A stretch of 64,000 nt of DNA from assembly GCA_011109175.1 (NCBI GenBank), contig RDEW01000009.1, positions 1,291,652 through 1,355,651 on the forward strand. Reading direction: 5' to 3'. The notes under the pieces were generated by a model. That model ran no database searches. It was not told the origin of the DNA and saw only the letters and a program-made list of their open reading frames with translations. A program made the position numbers and the translations under genes. How positions within the stretch are numbered: position 1 is the first letter of the stretch; every line of letters starts with the position of its first letter. This document shows, in pieces, positions 46,769 through 58,560 of the stretch. The stretch is from Dicyema japonicum (lineage: Eukaryota; Dicyemida; Rhombozoa; Dicyemidae).

Positions 46769-48548
46769 GTCGCTACCATAGATTGGTCACTCCTTTCATT
46801 GTTGACTAACGTTGTTATAATTCATGACATTCAAATATGTGATTTTTTGTCAACTCTGAGAGGTAATAAAAATGTTTGGGTTAACTTAACTCGAATATCA
46901 AACATAATTAAGATAAAAATACATAACTCACACACTGGAGATTTCTGTGAACACTGTTTTATATTTGAGCGAATTTTGTTTACACTCCTGTGAAGGAATG
47001 GCTAGTTAATCAAGGGGATGTTTTATGACAGATTGATTGTTTCTTAATCTAATAAATAAACTGTCAAACATGACAAATTTACTCTCTAAAGACTCTCAAC
47101 CAACAGAGAGTATGACAACCACTGAGGAATCTAGAGAGCCATTTAATTCCAAGTTAGTTTTTATTACAAGATGTCCATTAGGGTCAGCAGGCTTTAATCA
47201 AGCAATGGGAGTTACCCCTTTAATCCTGTGATTAATGCACTCTTTGGATTGTGACGTTTATACTAAAATATACAATAGATTGTTAACATTTGAAAGTATT
47301 AGTAATCAAACAAGAATTCATTGTCAAGCACAAACTAATTTCTTGACGTTCTTCCCGCATGCTTCAACATAAACGTCGGCTAGGTAGCAGTAAGGGTCAT
47401 CAGGTAATTCCATATCATAGCAACTTTCTTCATTATCAACTAATATTTGAAAAAATAAATATTAACTTTTTGGTGAAAACATAACTAGTAAAAGGAATAG
47501 CAGTTGCATTTGTTATCCGACGCGATGAACGGTTAAATACTCGAGAAGGCCGTATTTAGTGTAATTAAACATGCAATTTCAAAAACCACTAAATTAAATT
47601 CTCAGAGAAGGAATATTTGAAGTACCATAAGCTTTGCTTTAAGGTCTCATACTTGGGTCTTTATCATCATTCCTCAGTAGCATACCTTCCTTAGACATAG
47701 CATCGCCATAAAGGTTTTCTGCATCTAGCTTCATTATCTTTAACTTTGTAGACTTTGGAGACACACCGCTTGTAATGAAGAGTTCGAATGGAATTTCCGA
47801 GATCATGACAGGTTCCTGAGTTACACTAGGTTCCAGGATAATATATTCAGAGATATTAAAACTGTATTATCTTATTGAAATCTTCTCCACAAGCATTTGA
47901 TCAAGCAAGTCATGCAGCCAAATCTATCTGAAGCTGTTTCAGTAGGGCCACATGTCACTCGCTGTCGAAAGTCTCGAAAATGTAAAGACGAATGACACTG
48001 AAATGGCACTTATAAGCACGCGCCTGACTATCTCAGAATTGAGGTAAAATAAGTTTCACCACAAACTATTCCTGGGATAAATATGTCCATGGAGTATATC
48101 TTGGATAACGTCACTCTCTCATTATGTGAATTGGGGAAATTTGACAGTCTTCCTTAGAGATATCTTGGTCTAGGATCGAACTTCTAAAAATTATGTTCAG
48201 GGGGTCCACGCCATGTACCTTGTTATGGCTGAAAATAGGTACTTCTCTCGTGAAACAATTCTCCATCCGCCTTTCCAAATTGGTAAATCTAGTACCTTGG
48301 CATATAATTTTTTGGATGACTTCCAGAAGATTGAATTACTTTTATCAAGTTTTTGATTTCATCCAACACATCAGTCAACAAACTCCGAGTAGGCGATGGG
48401 CAGCAAATTTGTGTTAGAAACCACTTGTTACCATAAAGATATCAACGAAGATCGATGCAGATACCCATGATTGGGTCATTTTTATAAGATCAGTAATCAT
48501 GTTACATTTCCTCAGTTTTTGTAAGTTAAAGCGGTAAAAATTTCCATT
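46769..48548. other. No recognised gene
   Basis: A few open frames of 60-76 codons (for example 46763-46993 and 47037-47231 on the plus strand) show no family motif. A SVNKLRVGDGQQICVRN-like peptide near 48370-48420 could be LINE debris. Confidence 0.4.
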
Positions 48549-48803
48549 TTACATAACATTCGCATGATTATTTAGTAATGTATTTGTTGGATACAAGTTT
48601 GGGCATTTTGTAAATCCAGCAGGACCAATAGGTGTTCTTGAGCCGATACCAATACAATTTTTCGAATTGGAAGAACAGACAACTGTCCAGAGCAATCCAT
48701 TTCTATTAAGTAAAAACAGAACATCATTTAGCATAGATTCTGCATGGTCCATAAAGGAAGACTCTATATTTTTATGGTTTAAAATTATACCACATTTATT
48801 CAT
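48549..48803 (-). CDS. Hypothetical 84-residue protein
   Basis: An ATG at 48803 opens an uninterrupted frame with a predicted helix (HAESMLNDVLFLLN), a hydrophobic beta-like stretch GLLWTVVCSSNSKNCIGIGS and RTPIGPAGFTKCPN before the end. No signal peptide. The first 16 codons lie in a sequence repeated at 49080-49130. Removing a possible 20-nt intron (about 48706-48725) would give a different open frame, so the structure is uncertain. I do not recognise it; a small roadblock/LAMTOR-like fold is only a guess from the helix-strand pattern. Confidence 0.3.
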   Translation of the reverse strand: MNKCGIILNHKNIESSFMDHAESMLNDVLFLLNRNGLLWTVVCSSNSKNCIGIGSRTPIGPAGFTKCPNLYPTNTLLNNHANVM

Positions 48804-49400
48804 GATTTCAATTAATTAAATAATATAAATATATTAATTTTTTAAAGAATTGTTGTGTTTTGTGATGTTCCGTGTGATTCCTTTATTCAGTCTTGATATC
48901 CTTCAAGTTACGTCCACTCATTGTTTTTCGAATTTATTCAGATTATTTCTCGTTTGGATTAGAGCTCGCGTTTCATCATCAATTGGATGTGATGAACGTT
49001 AGGACGACCTATCGGAATGAATTTTTTGCGAGCTCGGAGTATAATCTTTGACAGCAGCGTCTATAGATCCGAAGTCCTNAAGACTCTATATTTTTATGGT
49101 TTAAAATTATACCACATTTATTCATGATTTATATTAATTAAATAATATAAATATATTAATTTTTTAAGAATTGTTGTGTTTTGTGATGTTCCGTGTGATT
49201 CCTTTATTCAGTCTTGATTTCCTTTCAGTTACCTCCGCTCATTGTTTTTCTAATTTCTTCAAATTATTTCTCGTTTGGATTAGAGCTCGTGTTTCAGCAT
49301 CAATTGGATGTGATGGACGTTAGGACGACCTATCGAAATGAATCTTTTGCGAGCTCGGAGTATAATCTTTGACAGCGGCATCGATAGAGCTGAAGTCCTC
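48758..49400. repeat. Direct duplication of ~320 bp separated by a single N
   Basis: 48758-49078 and 49080-about 49400 are about 93% alike, from AAGACTCTATATTTTTATGG to a GATAGA-rich end, with one N at 49079 exactly at the junction. This pattern suggests two unmerged haplotype contig ends joined by the assembler. Confidence 0.85.
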
Positions 49401-50060
49401 TATCCGGAGGCCTGAAGGTGTAGCTCGATAAAATATGTGAGAGTGGTTCATAATGCCTTTGAGAAGTTAACATTGGTTCTTGGAGTGTTCATTAACTTAT
49501 GTTTTTGTGGGATCCTCATGAAGATCGGGTTATGGTCAGTATGTAAGTCGTATATAACATCCCCTGAAATGACAGCCGCAAGAGAAGGAGCGGCAAAAAA
49601 AATGTCGAGTGGTTGGTCAGCACACCAATGAGTACGCATTTAGGTCACCGCTAATTAGCCTGTTTTCAAACCTAGGGAATCGCTTGAGCTTGGGGTTGTA
49701 GCCGCTGAGGCATGACAGTGGAGGGGGTATGTACATATTGACAACTATCAATCGGAGAGGGTAGGAAGATTCTCAGAGTTAGTTGTTCCAGTGTGTGACG
49801 GAAAGAGTCCGAGATGTCGTCTGAAATATTTCTAGCCATTATATGCTTCCTGATTGGTGCAATATTGCCTCCTCCCTTTCCATGACCTCTGTCTCTCCTG
49901 AAAACGGAGTATCCCTGAATGTTGGGGGTTGATCGCCGTGAATTATATCCACTCAATGTTTTACAAGAAAACGTTGTATTTCGACGATTTTTGTTCGAAT
50001 GCCATTGACGTTAATTTGTAATGTGACTAGGTCTTGTCTTGGATTTTCCTCGGCATCTCC
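49401..50060 (-). mobile_element. LINE family C endonuclease domain, broken
   Basis: On the minus strand: LQINVNGIRTKIVEIQRFL (about 50025-49970), GYSVFRRDRGHGKGGG (about 49905-49855), IVVNMYIPPPLSCLSGYNP (about 49750-49690), LISGDLNAY (about 49655-49630) and DVIYDLHTDHNPIFMRI (about 49565-49510). These are the ordered APE-endonuclease motifs of a jockey-like element. Frameshifted. Confidence 0.75.
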
Positions 50061-50078
50061 ACAGGAAAGGAACAGGAT

Positions 50079-50325
50079 CCGACACTATCTTCGCGTCCAC
50101 GGTTGCGGGATAGGGAGTTTGTGACTTTTTTCCAACACTTCAAGTGAACGATGCGACCACGTAGACGAGTCACACGGCATGAAAATTTTCAATTCTGGAA
50201 ACCGACACTATCTTCGCGTCCACGGTTGCGGGATAGGGAGTTTGTGACTTTTTTCCAACACTTCAAGTGAACGATGCCACCACGTAGACGAGTCACACGG
50301 CATGAAAATTTTCAATTCTGGAAAC
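50079..50325. repeat. 123-bp direct tandem duplication
   Basis: 50079-50201 and 50202-50325 differ by about one base (GATGCGACC versus GATGCCACC) and share CTATCTTCGCGTCCACGGTT. It sits at the 5' side of the LINE family C endonuclease. Confidence 0.9.
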
Positions 50326-51019
50326 GACATGTATCACCCCGACTGGGGGAACTTGATAAAACCACTCTCAGGTATATATAACTACCATTCAATCATGTAA
50401 AAGTCACGTGTGATTATAAGATTTGTTTTTAAGGTTTCTAATGTAGTTTAATAATGATTGTGGGTTGCGTCAAATGTTAGTTTGTTGTTTTTTTAGCTGG
50501 TTTTTTTTACGCTCGAAGTAGGATCCACTTGAATTGAGTAAGCTACGAGAGGAGAGAAATTAGCGTCGTTGAAGTAGTTGAATCTTCTGTATGGAAAATT
50601 TGAAAATAATAGTGAAATTAGCGAAATTCAAATGTTTAGGATCCGAGAAATATTAAGTGATATTCTCTATCACCTAAATTCTCTATTCAGCATCAAAAAT
50701 AACCAATTCGCAAAGATTTACTGAATTTATTATGTTTTACATAAATAACCAACTGAGAACACCGAGTATTTTACATAATTTATCTCTTCAACCGTCTAAG
50801 CCTCGAGTTGAACAAGAGGATTCAACACCCCTGCATCAAGGACACAGCTCCTTGAGTTCTTTTAGCAAAGTTCTCCTACATGGGTATTTCTATTTGCTGT
50901 CAATTGTCTCAAGTAGTATATAAAATAGTAACAATGCTACTCCACGTCATCACTTAATAAAAAACGTGGACCGATCGATTACTCCCATCATTGGTTCGGA
51001 GATAATGAAACCCGCCCAT
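50326..51019. other. Intergenic; holds inverted repeat I at 50515-50635
   Basis: 50515-50635 is the reverse complement of 34650-34770 (AGCGTCGTTGAAGTAGTTGA). No gene was recognised. Confidence 0.6.
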
Positions 51020-51190
51020 TGCAACGATATTAAATAGGGTGAACATGGTTCTTTTTTTATTCTCATTGAGACTGAGTGCAGCCAAAATAGAAGAACTACA
51101 GAACNTGCAACGATATTAAATAGGGTGAACATGGTTCTTTTTCATTCTCATTGAGACTGAGTGCAGCCAAAATAAAAGAACTACACAACA
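51020..51190. repeat. 86-bp direct duplication around a single N
   Basis: 51020-51104 and 51106-51190 share TGCAACGATATTAAATAGGG and GAGACTGAGTGCAGCC with a few differences and meet at an N at 51105. It is probably an assembly join of overlapping ends. Confidence 0.85.
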
Positions 51191-51694
51191 CTATGATGTT
51201 GTAGCCACTTGTAGTGAATAATATTGTAAAGGATTTGGTTGGGGAAATCTCAAGTCACAGTTGAGCAAACATTGGGTCACAGAATTTTGTGTGACCCCAG
51301 TGACTGCTTGGAGGTCTCTCTCCCTGGCAGATATGAGCAAATATAACCAAAATTAATAACTTTTAAAATGAAATTAACAAAAAGAATAAAAGATTAATCC
51401 AATTTCTTAAAACCAAGTGACTTGGCATTATCACGGAAGCATTGACGACACACGAAAAGAGCATACTTCCTGATCAGCCCATGTCGATTCCCGCACATTC
51501 GACTAATATAAATTAGATTAAATACCAAGCACGCGATCCTTGTCCGTAATTACGAGGATGTGAATAGAAAACGTTAGCGTGACCCATCAAGAAACAATAA
51601 GCACGTTACGAATTTAAATAAACAAAATTTATTTATATTAAAAATTATTAAATAAAAATTTATTAATAGAATAATTACTAGAATGGAATAAACT
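51191..51694. other. No recognised feature
   Basis: AT-rich; nothing recognised. Confidence 0.45.
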
Positions 51695-52400
51695 TTAATA
51701 ATTTTTAAGATTCCCTTTGCTTTGCAGAATCAGAAAAGTACGACTCTCAGCAATCGAATGAGGTTTAACAGTAAATAGCAAAGAAAAGTCAGCATTGGCG
51801 TTAATTTTAAGACGTTTCAACCTTTTTCTGTGTTCTTTCTGAAAACCTATGCTCTTTCTGTATGTATGAAACACTTTTCGGAATTTAGAGATTTCAATTA
51901 GTCTCCCGTTCACCTCACAAGTTCCTCGAACGAAGTTGGCATTAGTGGCAAGAAGGACCTTTGTAGGGCCTCCATGACTGTTTCTTGAAAGAAATTAATT
52001 ATCTTTAGGTTTGTATGGTATAGGTTTGTGCCCCATGACGCATAAGGGGGTCGTATGTGATCCCTAGATTTTGATAGTTAGTGGAGGGGATTGACATTTA
52101 ATTAAGGGTCAAAAAAGAGCCGAATTTGTTAGTATTCAATTTGAAGTAATGATCTCTTGTTGCCCAATGTTCTGGAAAAGCCATCTCCTCATTATAGGTT
52201 TGTTATTCTGTTTCCCTGCAAGCAGTCAGATTAACTCGATAAAATCAGACGTATTCGGGTCAATAACCCCAGACTTCTCAACGGAGATCGGCAAAACGAA
52301 CCGGTCCGTCGTACTCCTTTTCAAATCTTCAGCAGTACTCGCTGCGGAACCTACGTGCAACGATTACTTAAGCAAATTCTCATTGAAGAAAATGTCCTAA
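51695..52400 (-). mobile_element. LINE-derived sequence, low certainty
   Basis: The minus strand encodes IRPPYASWGTNLYHTNLK near 52055-52000, similar in pattern to VSYTCTSWGINLPGRTIK of LINE family C at 43030. Remaining frames are open but unassigned. Confidence 0.4.
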
Positions 52401-53150
52401 TCAAGACACCTTCCTCGGCTCCATGGCATGGTTATTATGCTTTCCATCACCTCTGTCAAGACTGAAGGGCTCCAGAAGGCAAGTAAACCAGGCGTCTTCG
52501 ATAGCTCTCATGACTGTTGCGTTTTAACATGATGTGACGAAGGAATCTCCTGGAGCTCCGTCTGCATGACATCGGGTGTAGTCCTTTCCTTTCAAACATC
52601 CCACCACATCAGATGTCAAGGCCTAGCCGAAGAACAACTTCAACGCGGATTTTATTCCCATCAAGCAGAGTACCAACTGCCCGTACCGAAAAGGGATTGA
52701 GCCTGGACCCCGAATTCTCAGTGGACGCTGCATTCAGACATGTGCGACGATGGGTATCTGCGGATCTTCCAAGTTAATTTAGCTTTTTTCACAAAGGATT
52801 TCATCCCAGTCCTTTTGAGAGGTAAAGTTCTTCTGAAAACCAAACCTGTTCGCTATCCATTGATGCACAACCAGGTCAAGCACAGGGTCCAAACTCAATC
52901 CGTGGCAGGAATATAAAATTGAGTTGCCCAAGACGCGACAGCATACGAGGGACGATGGGTAGCATGGAATGGCCAAATCGGCAGTAGACCTCACACCAAT
53001 TCCCTCAACCTTATCGGGAGCTTTACTTGGGATCAGCCAGTGCTGTCAAAACTGATATTGAGGATTTCTTCATTCGTCTGTCTGATAAGATCCTGCAGAG
53101 ATATGAGAGAATCAGACTCATGGAAACAAGAGGAACTCCGTAATGAGAAG
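52401..53150 (-). mobile_element. LINE family D C-terminal region
   Basis: On the minus strand: GVRSTADLAIPCYPSSLV (about 52995-52940), DLVVHQWIANRFGFQKN then DWDEILCEK (about 52880-52785), and further on FSVRAVGTLLDGNKIRVEVV with LRLGLDI (about 52700-52640). This succession is typical of a widespread animal LINE class whose copy at 1-1170 carries the following VWD block. Broken by stops. Confidence 0.65.
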
Positions 53151-53439
53151 ATCATATTATTATTATTAAACCAGAAAACCACCGTCATATCCAAAATAAA
53201 CAAAATTCAGGTGTTGAGGGAGGTTGGGATCTTGGGAACAAAGTGTTGCTTGTCATTAAAAAGTATATGCTTCAAGAGTTTCGAACCTTTCCGTCATGAG
53301 CCGGAAGGAGTTGACCTTTCTCATCATAAACTTTTCCACACCGAACAAGATTAGAGGCCATCCAAGGAGAACCGTGCCAGAAGACTCAAATATCCTCGCA
53401 TGGCCAGATTCCTTATTGTCTACCACAATGTTGTGTTTG

Positions 53440-53590
53440 ACTAGCACCGAGGTTCGGATAGCACTGTCTACCTTGATTGGAACTACTGTGCTTAACTACA
53501 GATTGCACCTTACGAGAACTTTCTGGTGTGGCAAATACCATACTTATTGCATGGTATAAGATAAAGTCTTCGCACTATTTCGTTATCCTC
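53440..53590 (-). mobile_element. LINE family B short fragment
   Basis: The minus strand gives YGICHTRKFS and KVQSVVKHS, matching KYGIRHTRKL and KVQSVVENS at 42170-42230. Confidence 0.55.
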
Positions 53591-53899
53591 CATACATAGT
53601 CGTGGCAGATCATGGATCCACACCGAGTTGCTAAATAATCAACCGACATGTTCCTTGACTTACAATGTGGGCATGTATTTGTTGTCTTCCATATACGTGT
53701 ACAACGCCTCCGATCGAGCTGAGTTTTCATAATATTTTAGCCATGCTGTCAACGACTTAGGGTCGACGTGTGGGTTGTCCAGTGCTCTGAAGAAGATCTT
53801 ATGAAAGTTTTTTAAGTTGATAATAATAACACCAGAGACCACGATTACACAAACTAAATAATCACGTAATCCCAGCACGCTATAACTGGCACCTCATCT

Positions 53900-55370
53900 T
53901 GGCCCGATGCTCCTCCTTACCCCACACAAGCACGCATCGTCCGAGTGACTGGATCTTCGCAATCACGACGGCGCGTTCCATGGTTCATTCGTATCAAGGC
54001 TTCAAGAGGCATTGGTGGCTGGAACTCTCCAAAAATCCAGCGTTTAGTGATTTTGGAAGCTCTTTTACGGCAAGCCTCGATCTTCAAGATTTTTCGGGTC
54101 AATCTTGTCCATCTTTCCATGCTACACGCCAAACTTTTCATAGCATCCAGATCCTCCCCACTTACGAATTTCCGGTTGATTGCCTTGAGATCCTCATCCA
54201 GCACCACCGGTAGCGTAGATGCGGGCGCCCCGATATTTCTTTCCACTTGCAGCGAAATAGTCTTCCATTGCCAAATTTGCAAGTGATGTAGGGTCCATCT
54301 GTAAGACGTGTCCAAACAGTCTCCATCATGCCTCCACCACATCCCAAGTCACAAGTCGCGTTGAGCACTTTCGGTACAATGCATCATTGTTGATCCGTGC
54401 CGGCCATTGTACCCCGCATAGTATTTGTAATTCCCTTCTGTGGAAGAAATTAAGATTTTTGGTTTCTGAGACCGAGGTCCCCCAGCAGGAAGAGTTATAT
54501 AGCAAGACCGGCTTCACGAAACCATTATAGAGGCGCAAACGAAGCGCGATCGTTACCGGTCTGTTAGCTAACCAATCCATCTTTATCCTGTTCAGTGCGA
54601 CAATTGATATTACTTTCCTCCGAATTATGTCCTCACTGTCCCGAGGAGGGAGCTGAGCTTTCTGGAACGTTTCCATCCCTTTTTTAATCTTGATCCCATG
54701 TGTACGATTTTCACAATTTAAGTGTCAGTTGTATTCACCGTAAGAAAACATTTCCCAAGCTCGGCAACGTCAAATAATCGCTTCAAAGCTGCTTTATCTT
54801 CCGATATGAAATACACATCATCAGCGTATATAATTTCGGTGATTTGTCCATTATAAAAACTTCTAAGACCACGCAGTGCCACCTCCAGGTATACCACAAA
54901 TAGCAAAGGGAATCCCTTCTGGGGTGTATCCACAGTCGTCGAAAAATTTCTAGACGACGTACTCCCAACTTGTACCGTCAGTTCTGTGTTCGACAATAAA
55001 ACTTTTATCATCCTGACAGAATCCCTATTAAGGAATCCCCGCAAAGCATCAATAACTTTCCTCGGCGAATTGTCGAAAGCTTTCGACATGTCGATCCCAA
55101 AAATTGTAGTCGCACTCTCAAATCTTTGGTAAGTGGCACAACGCCACTTATGCCCCCAGACCACATCAGCGGTAGATCTGCTTGTCCTGAGTCCACTGTG
55201 GCTCGATGACAGGAATTTATTCACAGGGTCTTACACACGATCCAGCATCACCAGAGCAAGGACCTCTCTTAGCGTATTGATTAGAATGAATGGGCGCAGG
55301 TTTTCCGCCGGGCCCGCCTTTTTATTTGGTTTTTGAATCGGCACCAGATATCAAAAAGAATGCCTAAAAA
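53900..55370 (-). mobile_element. LINE family A, frameshifted RT to C-terminus
   Basis: On the minus strand: IQKPNKKAGPAENLRPFILI (about 55340), HSGLRTSRSTADVVWGHKW (about 55200), IFGIDMSKAFDNS (motif A, about 55105), EIIYADDVYFIS (about 54830), LYNGFVKPVLLYNSSCW (about 54520), NFFHRRELQILCGVQWPARI and VSGEDLDAMKSLACSMERW (about 54170-54100). The QG motif is mutated to QKGF and at least three frameshifts occur. Confidence 0.8.
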
Positions 55371-56324
55371 TATAGAGACCACTCAACTTTTTCTTCTTGA
55401 AGATAACGAATAAAAACTGGATATCTTTTTAGTTAAGTATTTTTAAATGCCTATATTCCACTTCACAAAATCAGGTAATAGTTACAGCACTCTAAAAAAA
55501 TATACAAAACGTTGTGATCTCCATATTATTAGACTACAGAAAATATTTTAAACAAAAAATTCTATTTAATTATTGATAAAGTGACATTCACGGAATAATA
55601 ATATTAAATCTCATTGTCCGGATAATTTGTAATCCAGAGACTTTACACATTGTGAAATCAGCAATAAATTCAGTACATTCTAATGCTATTATTCCAACAA
55701 TTAGAGATGTTTTTGTAAGTCCTCATCACAAGATGGGGGAGATTCTAGAAGCGGCATTTCATTATTCCGAAAATCTCGTTGCAAAGACTGAAAATTTTTG
55801 AAGACGAATGTGAAGCAATCAATAATGGATTAAAATTTGTTCCATGAAATCTTTGAAATTACGAAATATAAATGGCTAAAATCTATTTTGGAAAATTGTA
55901 AAACTCACGGTATTGAATCGAAGAAAGTTATGCAGATTTTTAAAGATCAGTTCTATTTCTGTAAAAAGGGATATTGAAAATTATTTTATTAAAAAAATTC
56001 GATGAGAATTATTTAATGGATGTTGTTAAAATGACTAGCAAATCAATAAATCCAATGACACATTGCAACCTTCTAAAATGCCCCGCTACTTCAATGCATT
56101 GGAATTATCCTTCTCCCTTTAGAAAAAAAGAAGTCAAAAGATATAAATTTCAATGAAAACAATATTGAAAAATATTTCATGCTAAATTATAATTTCAAAT
56201 AGTTTTTGTTAATTTCCATACAAAACATCTAAAAATGATTTCTTAGGTTGGTTATTTTTGAGAATGATTTAAAGCCTATATTAAGTTTTTGTGATTTTTT
56301 GTTTACAGTTTTGAAGGATCAACG
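55371..56324. other. No recognised gene; possible transposase debris
   Basis: A plus-strand run around 55660-55800 encodes TIRDVFVSPHHKMGEILEA-like peptide, and about 55974-56156 another short frame. The pattern is reminiscent of transposase remnants, but no catalytic motif can be named. Confidence 0.35.
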
Positions 56325-56420
56325 AGAAGAGTCATGGCTGAGACAAAAGATTGAAATGGCCAAACTCCGAGGGAACTCGTTCGCAATCCACGCAGCCGGC
56401 TTCCTTAACTGACATTTGTT
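56325..56420 (-). repeat. Dispersed repeat H (inverted copy)
   Basis: Reverse complement of about 39236-39320, with GGAACTCGTTCGCAATCCAC and an edge at CTGACATTTGTTT. Confidence 0.6.
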
Positions 56421-56854
56421 TCTTTGTTAAAAAATTATTTTTTGAACAAATAAAAAATAATTTGAGAAAAATAATATAATTGTCCTAATTTTTTTAAGAT
56501 GTCCTAATTGTATCATTTTAAAATGTCTTAAAAATTGTCCTATTATTTCTACCCTAATAATTTCTCAAATATACTCTCCTTATTAGTGCCATCACATGGA
56601 AATAATTTTCTCTGAGTACTCCACGGATCATAACATCAATCTCATCATACTCATGGGTTCCAACTGAACAACACCTATGTAGTAACCACCACTTTTCTTA
56701 TCCAAGTCCACTTTCGAGTTCTGTGTCACTCCAAATATAGCTGACGGATCTGTGTGAGTGTCCGCTTGTGTAGTTGTTTTCCTGCAAGCAACCGTTTATT
56801 TCACTTAAAAAAACAAAATTGACATATAAAAGACGATATAACAAAATACAAAAA

Positions 56855-57559
56855 TCAATCACCAAACATATCGTAAGTAGCATCATCACTAGTCTCCTTT
56901 CCCCTGGGGTACAAGTCGACTACAATAGCAGATTCTGTCCTCTCCCCCAACATTTCCCCCATCCTCTCACTAGTATACTGATACACGTCCATTTCCCCCT
57001 CACTCACTAGCAAGTCAGCCAGTTCCGTAAGGCGCAACATTGACTTCTCGTTCCCCTGAGAAAAATCGGTCGTATTCTTCCTCTTCTTCGACCACTGCTG
57101 ACTCGCACTTTTGGATTCTCCACCAAATCTTCGAATTGCTTCCAACACGGATTCGCCGGGGTTTAAAAATTCCCAAATCTCCCGAATGACCTCTTCTCTG
57201 TCCACAGGTTCATCTTTTTCTTCATTCTCCCTACAAGGTTCTCCCTTGGGCTCATAAACCACGCGGTCAATGTTATCCAGCCAATCATCCCGAATTCTCT
57301 TCGCACCTGACATTACGTACATTCCATCTTGGAGAATGAATCCTTCTTCCAATTCGTCGTTCATGTTAAATGGGGTTATCGGAATTCCGTGGATTTTTTC
57401 TTTAGCTTCCCTTTCAATTTCCTCATCACTCTCTTCTGCGTCGTCCTCTTCAAATATATTCACATTCTCTTCTTGGTGCTCAAAATCCTCATCCTCGTAT
57501 GCTCTTATATGGTGAGTTTTATTCTCATCTTCCTTAAACGTTACTCTCTTCACAACCAT
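56855..57559 (-). CDS. CD2BP2/LIN1-like U5 snRNP protein, GYF domain not found
   Basis: An ATG at 57559 opens a 234-codon frame. It begins VVKRVTFKEDENKTHHIR, passes an acidic stretch, then IPITPFNMNDELEEGFILQD and RIRDDWLDNIDRVVYEP, the hallmark central segment of CD2BP2 (U5-52K) and yeast Lin1. LNPGESVLEAIRRFGG and LTELADLLVSEGEMDVYQYT match the following family block, and YDMFGD the next. Family members bind the U5 snRNP protein PRPF6 before tri-snRNP assembly and end in a GYF domain. Here the frame stops before it. About 56690-56640 (minus) reads KKSGGYYIGVVQLEP, which could be a GYF remnant reached through an intron I cannot define. No short intron interrupts the rest. Confidence 0.82.
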   Translation of the reverse strand: MVVKRVTFKEDENKTHHIRAYEDEDFEHQEENVNIFEEDDAEESDEEIEREAKEKIHGIPITPFNMNDELEEGFILQDGMYVMSGAKRIRDDWLDNIDRVVYEPKGEPCRENEEKDEPVDREEVIREIWEFLNPGESVLEAIRRFGGESKSASQQWSKKRKNTTDFSQGNEKSMLRLTELADLLVSEGEMDVYQYTSERMGEMLGERTESAIVVDLYPRGKETSDDATYDMFGD

Positions 57560-57719
57560 CAAATTAAATTAAATTAAAATTAATTTTAAAATAATAATTA
57601 AATTAATTATTTAATGAATTATTTATATGATTTTTTAAATATTTTTTTAATTTATAGTATTTATTAACGTTCTGTTTTCTACATCGTATATTATTAACAT
57701 AAAACAAAAAAAGAACCAG

Positions 57720-57860
57720 CCGAAGGTCATACAGTGAATGACTGTTTGGCTACTTCCTCTCAGGAAGGAGAGCAAGATTTGGTCAAATAACCAGCAGCGC
57801 TCACGGGGATCTACTGTTCGTGTGGAAATCTGATTCCCTAGACGACTCGGAAATTAGACA
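57720..57860 (-). mobile_element. LINE family D 3' end, inverted
   Basis: The reverse complement of this segment matches about 1064-1170, sharing GTCTAGGGAATC and GGTGAGCGC-like words and a CCTGAGAGG block. It marks the family 3' end. Confidence 0.6.
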
Positions 57861-57929
57861 TAGTACATATTTTTATTTAAAATATTAATTATGAAACATG
57901 TATTTAGTAAATCTAACACGTGATACATT

Positions 57930-58560
57930 GGAAAAATTAGGATCTACTGTGCTACTGGTAACATCGATAATTGCCCTAACTGGAGAGAACGGGCAATAAT
58001 CAAAAGATGTGCCGAACAACGATTGCTTGCAACTAAACCTGAAATTACGCCAGTCATTGCTTATGCTTCAAGAGATCGGTAAATTGTAGATTTGTTGATT
58101 TACGTCGATATTCTTCTCAAAATGAAAACTACTATTGGGGAATTAGTCTGCAAAATATCAGATTATGGTTCTTATAGACTCATTTTCCAAATTTGCTGTT
58201 GTTGAAAGTGCCTTCACAAAATCTGGAAGTGAGAAATCCAGAATTCTAAAAAAATATTTTTTTCTGATTGGACCGCCGATTATCCTACATACGGATAATA
58301 GCAAGGAATTCAAAAATCAACACATGCAAAAATTATGCGATAAATTTGCCATTTCGCATGTTAAAGGACGTCCACGAGCTCCTTAGATACAAGGACAAGT
58401 AGAGCGGTTTTTGTTTTTTTTATCTCAATATATTTAACCAATAAATTAAAAGATAGGTTTCTTCCACGAGTTCATCCAAAGGAAATTTTGGAAGTTATAT
58501 TGACTTCATAAAAGACATTTTACGGGATTATAATAGATCAACCCCCTTGCAAGTATGGAC
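57930..58560 (+). mobile_element. Integrase catalytic-core fragment
   Basis: Encodes VLIDSFSKFAVVESAF (first Asp, about 58170), PPIILHTDNSKEFKNQHMQ (second Asp, about 58275), HVKGRPRAP, a stop, then IQGQVERF with the Glu (about 58390), and DYNRSTPLQVW (about 58530). All three DDE residues are visible, but a TAG splits the domain. It belongs with the integrase elements at 4846-7160 or a Ty3-type relative. Confidence 0.7.

Noticed and set aside
57270-57577. Plus-strand frames opposite the CD2BP2-like gene
   Set aside because: Shadows of the minus-strand coding sequence without family motifs.
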